Positions 43,209 through 53,297 of a stretch of DNA of 64,000 nucleotides are shown here, in pieces. The DNA comes from Leucosporidium creatinivorum (Eukaryota; Basidiomycota; Microbotryomycetes; Leucosporidiales; Leucosporidiaceae). The number at the start of each line of letters is the position of its first letter. Positions within the stretch are counted from its first letter, which is position 1. Location of the stretch: assembly GCA_001600635.1 (NCBI GenBank), contig BCKL01000010.1, positions 212,747-276,746 on the forward strand, read 5' to 3'. The notes below the pieces were generated by a model. It ran no database searches and was not told the DNA's origin. It saw only the letters and a list, made by a program, of their open reading frames with translations. A program made the position numbers and the translations under genes.

Positions 43209-45291
43209 CTACCACGCCTTCACCCCCGCGCCAACCCACCTCCGCCTCAACAACCTAATTGACTCTCTAAACTCAGCCTTGATCGGCCACCCTCCGTCCC
43301 ACTCTACTCGATACCTCACAAACTCGCTAAACCCTTGAAGGACCTTCCAATTGAACGGCATGATCTCCTCCCCTTGCTTCGAGGTGACGATGTACTGGAA
43401 CTGCAGGAGGTCGAGAGCGGGATCCTCGGATTTCGAGTAGGTGGCCAGTCGAGGAGGTTTGCCCGCTGCGTTGAGGGCGAGGGGTGACATGTACCATGGT
43501 GGGGTTGCTTCGAAGGGGTGAAGAAAGCGGGAGAAGCCTGTCATCGCGGCGTGGGAGTTGATGTGGATGAAAGGCGAGGGCTTGCCTGCGCCGAGAGGAA
43601 GGGCGAGAGCGAGAAGGTCAGCTTGCAAGTTGTGCAGCAGGAGGCGGGCAGCGCAGAAACAGGGAGGTCTGGTCGAGGAAGCTTACCGACCGCCTGCAGC
43701 TGGTAGTAGAGATACTGAGAAGCTTGTCCGCCGGGGTAGTTGTTGACGGAGGGGTAGAGGGCGAGCGCGCCGAGGACGAGGTTGGCGAGGGTCACGAGAC
43801 GAATGGTGATCCTCCTGAGTCGCTTCGAGAAGCTATAGCAGAACGACAATATGATCAGCTCCGCCCTTTCATCGCCTCAAGACGCCGCCGAGCCGAACTC
43901 ACAGCACCTGCACGCTCTGCACTCCAGCCGCCGCGCAAACGTTCAGCGCAGGAACGACGTAGACGAAGAAGCGCCATTCCTTGTGCTTGAGGATGGAGAG
44001 GAGGGCGATGAAAGCGAGCGCAGGGTAGCCGATGCGCCGAGCTCGGCGGTCGATGAATATGGAGAGGAAGGCGAAGGGGAGGGAGATGTGCAGGATCTTG
44101 GGCAGGGATCGGGTGAAGTAGTAGTGCCATGGCATGACCTGCGTATGAAGAGGAATGAGCTAGAACCTCGAAAGAGGAGAGGAGAGAAGAACCACTCACT
44201 CCCCAGTCCGAGGCGTGGCCTTCGACGACGTTGTAGAGGATAGAAGCGCCCTCCGGCCACAGAGTACGTCCCCAGAAGTAGCTGTCCACGCCAACGGTGA
44301 GCGCTGTGGAAAAAGCAGGCGGTCAGCGCTTGCCCCGAGCTCGCCTAGCTTACTCGACTCACCTAGACTAGCTCCGCCGACAGTGAGGCCCACGGCGATT
44401 AAAGCTCGGAGCGAAACAGTCTTTCTAGCGAGGCTGTCCAGCGCCAGGGGAATGATGAGGGCGACCAGCTCGAGCCTCATGACCATGGCGGCGAAGGTGA
44501 GGAGGGAGTAGGCGATGAGGATGTCGGGCGGTGAGGACTTTTTGTCGTGTCGTGGCGATGGTGCAATGAGGAAACCGAAGGCGAGTTGGACTGCGATCGG
44601 GGACGAAGGTGTCAGAGAGGTTGAGGAGCGCGAGATGAGACGGGAGAAGCTCACCGAGGGGGAAAGCGAACATATTGGGAAGCGTCCGGGACATCCAGAA
44701 GGCGATGTGGAACTGAGTGGCGGTGATGAGGAGAGTGTAGGTCCCTACGTTGGAGCCGAACGCAGCTCGAACGCGTCGGGAGAGGCAAATGAGGGAGAAG
44801 GAGGAGAAGAGGGAAAGAACGGCGCGCACTGGTGGGCAGGCGAGGTCAGCTAACAACGATGAGCGCCTCAGAGGAGAGGAACTACCGAGCATCTGTACAG
44901 CGAGTCCTTCCTCCCATAGCTCTGCCATCTTGCCGAGAGCGAGCAGAGGATAGGTAGCTCCGGCGAGCAAGATGGGGCCGATGAAGCTCCTCGGCACTGC
45001 CCCAGGGAATTCGATATGGTCATACTGAGGTCGAAGGTCAGTTTGGGGACCGTAGACGCGTACACCTCGACCTACAGAAGGCAGAGTTGTTGGATCAAAG
45101 CCGAGCGCCAGAACGTCGCGCACCGCGTGCAGGCTGAACGACTGTAGGCGAACGAGAGGTTAGCAGAGCAGCTGCGCAAGCTCGAGAGGATCACTCACCT
45201 CTTCCACCTTAGTAAACGGGGCGAGAACGACGAGCAGCAGAGGAGCGAGGACGATGAGGCCCTCGCTCAGCTTGTGCGAGCGCGTAGCCAT
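43209..45291 (-). CDS. ALG12: Dolichyl-P-Man:Man7GlcNAc2-PP-dolichol alpha-1,6-mannosyltransferase ALG12
   Basis: ALG12 adds the eighth mannose to the lipid-linked N-glycan precursor on the luminal side of the ER (GT22 family, polytopic membrane protein). It starts MATRSHKLSEGLIVLAPLLL. The family signature in the first luminal loop is YDHIEFPGAVPRSFIGPILL. Others follow: QFHIAFWMSRTLPNMFAFPL, VQLAFGFLIAPS, AMVMRLELVALIIPLALD, LTVGVDSYFWGRTLWPEG, HASDWG, MPWHYYFTRSLPKILHISLP, HKEWRFFVYVVPALNVCAA and HINSHAAMTGFSRFLH. About 560 residues over at least nine exons, stop at 43209. It shares a 169-bp divergent promoter with RAD17 and lies tail to tail with the CBS gene. Related GT22 enzymes (ALG9, GPI10) differ at these motifs, so the ALG12 call is firm. 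Confidence 0.9.
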
Positions 45292-45460
45292 CTTTTGAGC
45301 CAGTGGAGCTGCTCTGTGAGATCCCTGGAGCACTGTAGAGGCTGCTGTAGCTGTATTGAAACGTTCGGCCGAGTCGCGTTTGGACGAGTGAGAAGTACAA
45401 AGGAGAGCTTGTTCCGACGTCGACGGCTCTCCCTCGTTAACATCGCAAAGTTGGCTGAGC
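45292..45460. promoter_or_regulatory. Divergent promoter of ALG12 and RAD17
   Basis: 169 bp between two start codons facing away from each other. It contains CTGTAG twice within about 20 bp (near 45335-45355) but no clear TATA box. Confidence 0.5.
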
Positions 45461-48260
45461 ATGTCGTCTCCGCCGACGAAACGACCCAAGAAGGAGCTCA
45501 AACCTCTCAGCTCAAGGGTAAGCTGCTTGCTGATCATCTACAGCTCACCCTAGCTCACCGTTCACTCGTCCAACAGCCTACGTTCGCCATCAGCTCGTTT
45601 GCACCCAAACCACCTTCCAGCTCGATGCCACCGCCGCCTGTACCGTCTACGAGCAGTAAAGAAAAGGGGAAAGCTAAGCAGGTCGAGGTGCTTGATCTCA
45701 GTGAGTCCTGACAGCCTGTCCGACAGGCCGTCGCAAGCTGACCCAGCTCTCGCGTTGCAGCGGAGGACGAGGTGGAGGAGCACGACCCCGAGGCGCTCTG
45801 GGTAGATAGATTTGGACCAGCTACACGCGTGCGTGCTCTGCCGTCGATCACCCTCGTCACCAGCTGACCCTTGGCGCCCCACAGGACGAGCTCGGAGTGC
45901 ATCCCAAGAAGGTTAAAGACGTAGCCGACTGGCTCGGCGAAGCTTACAACCCTCGTCTCTCCAAATACCGTCGCCTGCTGGTCATGTCTGGACCGAGCGG
46001 TGCGGCCAAGACGGCGACACTCAGGATCCTCGCCGAGGAGCTCGACATTGACATCCTCGAGTACCGCAACGGGAGCAACTTCACCTTCGCTAGTGACGAC
46101 AGTGAGTCTGAAAGCGTATCCGAGAGCTCACCGCTCGCCGCTGACTATCTCTCCTCCCCAAGGCCGCGACTCGATGGTCGAGCAGTTCACCTCCTTCCTG
46201 TCTCGGGCTGGCATGGCACCCGCTCTCGAGCTCGGTCCCGACCCTTCTCTCCCACCACCACCCTCCTCTTCTAGCTCCTCATCCTCCGCGCCTCTCCCAC
46301 CCTCCAATCGCTCGAAACGGCTCATCCTCCTCGAAGATCTGCCGAACACCTCGCACTATCCTACGAAGCTTGCCCTTCGCTCGGCGCTGCAGCAGTACCT
46401 CGCTTCGCCGCGGGTCACTTGTCCGCTGGTGGTTATTGTCAGTGAGGCGCTGGCGAGGCCGGGAGTAGGGTTGGAGGCGGAGAGTACGAGCGGTGAGAAT
46501 CGGCGAGGGGAAAGCGTTGATGCGAGGAGTGTGTGCGGTATCGACGTGCTTCAAGCTCCGGGATGTAGGGAGATCTCGTGAGTAGTCTACACACGTACCG
46601 CTGCACTTACCCTCCCATAAGCTAACCTCGGCGGTGTCTGCGCTTCTCGGCGCTCCGCAGCTTCAACCCCATCGCCGTCACCATCATGAAGAAAGCCCTT
46701 ACCAAAATCCTCGATCGCGTCTACGCCTCCAAATCCTCCGGCGGCCTTCTTCCCAACTCAGCTCGTCCCGCCGTCGGTACTCTCGAGATCATCATCGCTC
46801 ACTCGAACGGCGACATTCGCTCGGCGTTGATGAGCTTGCAGTTCCTCGCTAGCAATCCTGAACTGGCGGGACGTACTGGGGCGACGGTATTGGGTGCTGG
46901 GAAGGAGACGGGCAAGGGCAAGAAGAGGAAGAGCGATGGTGAGGTCAAGGGAGCGGCGAGCAAGGCTCAGGTCAAGAAGCTGTGAGTAGTAGTGGTCTTC
47001 TCGCATCTATGATGAGACGTGGGGAGACCAGGTCTGACCTTCGTACATATCATTCCGAACAGCCTGCAGTACGTTACCGCACGAGAAAGCTCGCTCTTCA
47101 TCTTCCACGCGCTCGGCAAGGTCCTCTACTCGAAGCGTGAGGATTTCATCATCGTCTTCAGCACGACTCAGGAGCTGACATACCTGCTGTCGGATCACAG
47201 GCTGGGGTGAGAGTGCCGACGACGACAAGAAGGACGTCGACCGTCAAGGCGTCCAGCAAGAGCAGGAGATCGACCGTCTACCGAAGCATTTGCGCAAGGA
47301 ATGGACACGCAAGCCTTCCAAGGTCAACCCAGATGTACGTGGTAGCTCTCGAGAACGCCTCGTTTTCATGCTGAGCTTATGTCTCCTCAGGTCCTCTTCG
47401 CCGAAGCGCCGATCGACTCGGACGTCTTCCTGTCCTACATGCACCACAACTACACGGCCTTCACCAACGACATCGACGAGTGCTTAGGGATCGTCGAAGG
47501 GATGAGCACAGCAGACGGCTTGATGCGTCTCGAAGGCGAGGATGTGAGCCCACTCGTCGCCCATCTCGGCGCGAACGTGCTGCTGACTGCCTCTCTCCGT
47601 AGTGGCTCCAACGCGTCTCCCTCACTTCCCAATACTCCTTCAACTCTGCCGTACGCTCGACCCTCCTACACCTCCCATCCCCCGTTCCTCGTCGCAAGCA
47701 AGTCCTCCGTAAGTCGGCGCTCTGGGAGAAGCTTCGGGAGACGCGCGCGAACGAGGAGGGGATTGAAGAGATGTATAGGAAGAAGGATGGGATTGCGTTG
47801 GTGCCGCCGTTCGAGTTTGAGGAGCGAGAGGAGGACGTTGGTGGATGGAGGGGTGGGGGTGGTAGTCAACGGAGCAGGCGGAGCTTGACGACTGAGTTGG
47901 TGCCGTATGTGGGAGTGATCAGGAAGAAAGGAACGAAGGGTGAGTATGGCTGAGCCGTTCTGATCGCCGCTGTAGCTCAGCGCTGACCTCCCCGCTCATC
48001 CCACAGGCGCCCTCCCTTTCTTCACCGAGCTCGCGACCTTCCCTCCCGTCCCTTCCTCGCAGTACCAGGCGGCCATCACGGGCGAATCGCTCGGCGAAAA
48101 GGATATGGACGAGGACGAGGATGCCAACGTCAAGGAGGAGCCGGAGGATGAGGGGATGGCCGAGGTCGACGCCGAAGCCGAGGTGCTCAAGCTTGAGGAG
48201 GAAGAGGAGGCGGTGGGAGAGCTGCTGTGGGATCCGGAGGACGATATCGAGGATGACTAG
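45461..48260 (+). CDS. RAD17: Checkpoint clamp loader RAD17 (yeast Rad24 type)
   Basis: RAD17 with RFC2-5 loads the 9-1-1 clamp onto damaged DNA and starts ATR checkpoint signalling. The first exon is MSSPPTKRPKKELKPLSSR; after a 59-nt intron come EALWVDRFGPATR and ELGVHPKKVKDVADWLGE, the family N-terminal motifs. Walker A is MSGPSGAAKTATLRILAEEL: the residue before Lys is Ala where most P-loops have Gly; I recall a similar departure in yeast Rad24. The Walker B-like strand is RLILLEDLPN. Sensor-like regions follow (CPLVVIVSEAL, SFNPIAVTIMKKALTKIL, IAHSNGDIRSALMSLQFL). Helical parts then include SLFIFHALGKVLYSKR, KHLRKEWTRKP and SYMHHNYTAFTNDIDECLGI. The tail is acidic. About ten exons, roughly 700 residues. 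Confidence 0.88.
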
Positions 48261-48503
48261 CTTACCATAGTATCTGTTTTGAGTTGCTGCAACTTGCTCT
48301 CGAGTGGATGCGCTGCCAAGGTCCGTCATCGACTGAGCCGAATCTGAGGAGAGGAAAGACCAGCGGAGTGCGTTTGGCATAGCTGTACAGATCTACTGTA
48401 CCGACTCGCGCCCTGAGTCTACAGCAGCTTGAGCTGAGCATCAAGTCGCGTCTCCGCGCCTTGGCCTCTCTTCAACTTCTACCGCTCGCTGCTCCTGCGC
48501 TCG

Positions 48504-50131
48504 ATGTCGTGTTCTGGGTAAGCAGCTATGCAAAGCGAGCTGTAGAGCTATCTGCTGACCCGTTCTATACCGCTACAGCTTCGCGCCGCCCAAGAAGCGT
48601 GCCCCACCTCAGGGATTCGTCTCTCGCCTCCCTCCCACACTCGTCGCTCAGCCTTTGCTCCCCGCCGACGTCCTCTCCCGCATTCTCGTACACACCCTCC
48701 CTCGCTCCCAGCAACCTGCTGCTTTCGGCAAGCGCTACAAGCTGCTCAAGGCCTACTCGCTCGTCTGCCGCGCATGGAGGACGGCAGCCCAAGCTCTTTT
48801 GTACCAGAAAGTCCACCTTCTTGCGGTACCGAGCGCAATGCGGTTCTACAACGTCACGAGGCCGATAGGAGTGCTCTATGGACGGGGAACGCAGACGCTG
48901 AGGCTCGGCGGCGACTATGGAGTGAGCGCGCCGAGCTTCCACCGCCACGGCTACTTAGTCGAGACGTTGGTGACCAACATGCCCTTCCTAACCGAGATGT
49001 CGCTCGAGGAGGTCACCGTCGATCCCGCCGTGCTGTCGTGGGCTCAGGGTAGGCGCGTTTCGTTGCCTCGGTCCTCCTTCGGCCTGCTAACCCTCTGCTC
49101 CAACAGACCTCAAGATCCTTCATATCCGCGACGTCACGCTCAAGTATGCCGAGGAGAAGGACCCTTATTTCTGGCGCCTCCCTCGCCTGCACACCCTCTA
49201 CTTCGCGTCTACCTGCGTTCTCGCCAAGGATCGCACCCCCCTCCCCGCCGAGCCGCTCTTCTCACCCCTCACTCTCCCCTCCCTCACCAAGCTCTTCTTC
49301 ATCTGGGACGACGACTCTTCTGCACCAGACCTTGAGCTCATCGGCCCTCAACTCACCCACCTCTACCTCTATCGCACGCCGCCCGCCTCGTCCTCGGGTG
49401 CACCTCGACGCTACGCGCCAATCCCACCCGACCTCTTCGCTCAACTCTCCACCCTCAAGCACCTCTTCTACGACATTCGCCACATCAACGACGTCTCTTT
49501 GCTCGACACGCTCGCTTCGCCGATCCTCTCCCTCCAGCTCGAGTATAGTAATCGCTCCGCCAAGGTAGTGGAGGAGCAGCTCGCCGCCCTGCCCGTTCCA
49601 GACAGCCTCTGCGAGCTCGAGCTGCTGCTCCTACCTCCCGCTCACGAGGACGACATCAAGATCAATTTGCTGCAGAGGCTCGTCATGCCCAAGTGGAGGG
49701 AGAAGGTCGAGGAGTGGATCGATCCGGCCGAGGTGCGAGAGGTGGATGGTTCGCGATACGATGGTGATACGGGTGAAGCGGTGGACGCTTGGCTCAGGAA
49801 GACTACCGAAGTGTAAGTTCTGCTATGCTCTCTCAGACGGCTCCCCGCTGACCTCTCGTCGCTCGACAGGGTCCCGACCGAGAAGACTCGCCCAGCCGTC
49901 GCGGCCCAAGTAGAGACGCTCGTCATCGACGACGACGAGGATGAGGAGGAGAAGCAGCAGGCAACACCCATCCCCGATGGCTTTGTCGAGAATTCCGACG
50001 ACGAGGAGATGGAGGAGGCGGCGCTCGACCTGTTGGAGGTCCTCCGAAACGATCCCGATGCCGGCGGCGAGACCTTCTACGACGCCGAGGCGGATGATAC
50101 ACTCGACGGAGAGCCGGTCGACATTTACTGA
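48504..50131 (+). CDS. F-box/LRR-like protein, sub-family C (member 2)
   Basis: Exons 48504-48517 (14 nt, ATGTCGTGTTCTGG), 48579-49048, 49107-49812 and 49870-50131 give 483 aa in phase. The F-box region is LLPADVLSRILVHTLPRSQQ with YSLVCRAWRTAAQALLYQKV. The sub-family C block MPFLTEMSLEEVTVDPAVLS ends in SWAQ at an intron, the same place as in the 7493-9004 protein. LRR-like segments follow (LKILHIRDVTLKY, LTLPSLTKLFFIWDDDSSAP, GPQLTHLYLYRTPP, LSTLKHLFYDIRH). A final exon absent from its paralogue is strongly acidic (VETLVIDDDEDEEE..). Probable SCF substrate receptor. It lies tail to tail with a sub-family D gene. Confidence 0.75.
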
Positions 50132-50250
50132 TGTAGTGTAGGACAGTCTATAGCTTTGCAATGGCCCCGGTTTGAGATCCGAAGACGACAGCTTCGGCGT
50201 TTCCCAGGAGAGAGAGCTGAGAGTCGGCAGAACAGACTGGAGATTACCAT

Positions 50251-51707
50251 CTATGGCCAACTCGGACGCACTATCATCTCTACGTCTCCTGGTCTAAATC
50301 CTCCTTCAGCCTCCTTCGCCCATTCCCCTTCGCGCCAGATGAGCCGCTCGTACTCCCCCTCCGCCAGATTGTACTCTTTATACTCTTTGGACACATAGTA
50401 CAGGATGTCCATCTCGATCCTCCTCAGACTTGCGAGCTTCCCGATCTCCCAGCAGCCTGTAAGTACGCAGCCTCGACCGAGAGCAGGGGAGGGCTCCCGT
50501 TCGACCATCGAAGCTTGAGCGATTCGAGCGCCGGGAGGGAGGCGAGTTGGTGTAGTGCTTCGAAGGGAGATATAGGCGGTCCGAGGGAGAGGTATCGAAG
50601 CGAGTGGCAGTGCTGGTCAATGGTGGGAAGGAGGCTGCAGGGCGTGTGAAGGTCGTTCGTCGTGGTCGAGAGGTGGGTGAGTCGAGAGTCGGAGACGGCG
50701 AGGTAGTTGATGAGCTCTCCCGGCTGGAGCTGATGCTCAGTGATCTTTAGGCACCTCAGGGAGCTCGTGCTTCCTCCCAGCAGCCGCTGGAACTCCCCCT
50801 TTGGCAGCACCGAGTGTCGGCCGAGCGCCAGCTCGAACGACTCGAGCTCGCAAGTCCACCCGGCGCTCGTCGCCTCCTCTCCCACCTCCCCTTCGGACCT
50901 CGACATCATTCTCTCTCCCAGCACCACCTTCCTCAACTTTGGCCAATGCTCCATCAGGTCTCCCACCTCCTTGATCGACCACCTCGCCGAGCCCCACTCT
51001 TCCCGAATCGCAGGGTCTAGGTTAATAATCCAGGGATCCGCATCCACCTTCTGGACTCCTTCTCCGAACGTCGTGACCTCGATGTTGGACAGGCGTCGCA
51101 GCGCCTGCGTGACCTCGGCCTTGTCGAGCCGAACCACTCCCGGCCAGCTGAGCTCGCGCACATTGGGGCAGAGGGTGGGGCAGAGTTGGAGCATGTCGAT
51201 AGCGAGTCGTGAGGATAGTCTTCGATCTTGTGCTGCCTCTCGTTTAATGGAGGTCGTCCAGAGGCCGAGGGAAAGGGAATGGACCGAGGCGGCGAGGTGA
51301 GGCCGAGTTTCTAGGACTTCTTTGAGGCGCAGGAGGCGCGGGTAGGTGCGGAGGGGATGTCGGAAGCGTCCTGGGGCGTTGGACGCGGGTGGAGAGGGGA
51401 GGAAGGGTCGACGGAAGAGGTGGAGCTGAGCTGGTTGGCGCCAGGACGACGAGACGAGGGCGAGGGAGAGGTAGCAATGGGTTGCTTCAACGGCGGAGAA
51501 GGTCGATATGGCTTCTAGGATAGAGTGAACGATGTCGACGGGTAGTTGTGAGGCGATGGAGCTGCCTGCGACGCCTCAGTGAGCCATCTCGAGATCAGCG
51601 AACCAGCACGGCAAGCTACGAGGGCGCTAAGATTCAGCAGCAGGCACCCACCTTCTTCTCTTTCCCGCCGCTGCTCCAACAGACCATTTGCTCCCAGCAG
51701 CGCCCAT
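50251..51707 (-). CDS. F-box/LRR protein, sub-family D (member 2), possible frameshift near the 3' end
   Basis: I read exon 1 as 51707-51652 (MGAAGSKWSVGAAAGKRR) and a long second exon starting SSIASQLPVDIVHSILEAIS, the F-box, with LALVSSSWRQPAQLHLFRRP. LRR-like segments follow: LQLCPTLCPNVRELSW, WPKLRKVVLGERM, TSSLRCLKITEHQL, DSRLTHLSTTTND, CHSLRYLSLGPPI and LPALESLKLRWSN. That frame ends at 50424. However, the next frame continues with plausible coding sequence (IGKLASLRRIEMDILYYVSK, then EYERLIWREGEWAKEAEGG) to a stop at 50251. No good intron joins the two; the junction around 50455-50475 contains GTACTTACAG. So the gene has a one-base frameshift, an odd intron or a sequence error. The first exon is tentative. 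Confidence 0.6.
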
Positions 51708-52114
51708 GTTGAGCCTTGCATTCAAACGACGAGGAGCCACCGCCGCTCGAGCGGTACCGTACAAGAGGTAGCGCGCTTAGGCAGAGGTCTGATTGAGCTT
51801 TGTGTGCTCTGCGGTCGCTGTGATCCTCCAGAAGGGCGCGAGACGGCAGAGACGAGCGATTGGACGTGGCCAGATAGGCGGAGCTCGAGCGACGTGTTGT
51901 ATGGCTGTACAGCGGCGAGAATCGCTTTCCAAGAATGCTCTGGTCGTCGACGGTGTATTCGAGTAGTCGAGCGGAATAGAACAAGTATCAGAAAGAGGTG
52001 ACGTCGGCGTTGAGCTCGGACCTCCTCTACGCCGAGGTCGAGCCGAAAGTTGGACTTCGCCTTTCTGCTTCCTGCCTTTCGTTCGACTCGGTTCATTTCC
52101 AACATCGCTCAAGG
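51708..52114. other. Divergent intergenic region between two F-box genes
   Basis: 407 bp between the start of the minus-strand F-box/LRR gene and the plus-strand F-box gene. No other gene, RNA or repeat seen. Open frames on both strands here are arginine/serine-rich shadows. Confidence 0.45.
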
Positions 52115-52850
52115 ATGGCTACAGACTTACCGACCGGGATCAGCGGCATCGAATTGCCTCCCGAGGTCTGGATGAACATTCTCTGCGAAGACGAGCTGGA
52201 GTATTTCGACTTGAAGAGGGTACAGAGGGTGAACAAAGCCTTCCACAAGCTCATCACCGTGAGTTTGGAATACCTGCAGCCTCCATTACCTCCGCTGACC
52301 CCGTACACCACGACAGACCCCCTTCTTCGACCGTCTCCTCTATCGCTCTCAACCCCCTTCGACTGAGGTCGACGACGAAACCGAGCTTCATCCCGTCCTC
52401 GACTACCTCGATATCCTGGCAGAAAGCACGTCCTACATCACCATCTATCGCACCGTCGGCAAAATGTACAAGGTGGCAGAGCTCGAGCTCTGCCGAACGG
52501 AGATGGTCACCTACCCAAGCTCATCTCGGGTTCGGCTCATGGACTTCGGAGAGGATGCGCTGGAGTCCACCATCTCGAACGCCGATGGACAAGGAGTCAC
52601 AATCTCCCAATTGCTCGACGCGGTGGTGGACTTGTGGGGCGAGGAGAGCGATGTGATGTATCCGGACCCGGAGGACACGTTCGAATGGGACGAATCATCA
52701 CCTTCGCCAAAGCTGCTTAGTCTTTATGAAGTGGAGTGGCACGATCGCAGCAGCTCAGGCTACGAGCTGAATCTGGTCGAGGTCGACGACGAGGGCGTCG
52801 TTGTTCTTTCACCCTCCTCCCTGCCAACCGGTGGCCGTGCCAAGACGTGA
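52115..52850 (+). CDS. F-box protein, sub-family A (member 3)
   Basis: Exons 52115-52258 and 52317-52850 give 225 aa in phase. The F-box is LPPEVWMNILCEDELEYFDL then KRVQRVNKAFHKLIT, with the intron at its end. The second exon opens TPFFDRLLYRSQPP and ELHPVLDYLDIL. The sub-family A core is EMVTYPSSSRVRLMDFGEDA and GQGVTISQLLDAVVDLWGEE, followed by LYEVEWHDRSSSGYELNL and VEVDDEGVVVLSPSS. Compared with members at 18720 and 58809 it has one or two extra residues within the F-box (CEDELEYFD versus CSYFD). Expected role: SCF substrate receptor; substrate unknown. Confidence 0.75.
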
Positions 52851-53297
52851 GTTGCAGCATTCTCTCTCCGCCCCTTGCCCCTTAGCTGACCCTTGCTCAA
52901 CCCTTCAGGACGGCGCGTGGGCCTACTTCGGCGCTCCCTCGACCTCAACTATCATAGCCCGTAGCTGTAGAGCCAAGTTGGATTTTGACCAATCGTACAT
53001 TCGCATGTTATAGACTGGATTCGAGCGCGCAGCAATCAGGTCAGGAGATCGGCGACCTTCGTTCTCTCCCAGCCGCTCAAGCAAGTTTCGGCGCTCTCGG
53101 CGATGTCTCTGTCGAGGCAGGTCAGCGGTCATGACTCATCGATGGACCGGATCAGGCTCTCATGAGCCTCGGTTTGCTGGCTCTCACGCGGTCTTTCTAG
53201 GTGTCGTTGGTTTGAGAAGCTGCTCGGCCAAGGCTCGGCACTCCCACCGGTCGAGATTTGGGCACAGATGAGAGTAGAATTGGCACAGAAGGAATAA
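52851..53297. other. Convergent intergenic region, F-box gene and OPT transporter
   Basis: 447 bp between facing stops. After the F-box stop the sequence GACGGCGCGTGGGCC is preceded by an intron-like GTGAG..CTGACC..TTCAG (52846-52908), so the F-box gene may have a spliced 3' UTR or an alternative last exon; I see no open family sequence there. No RNA gene or repeat. Confidence 0.4.
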
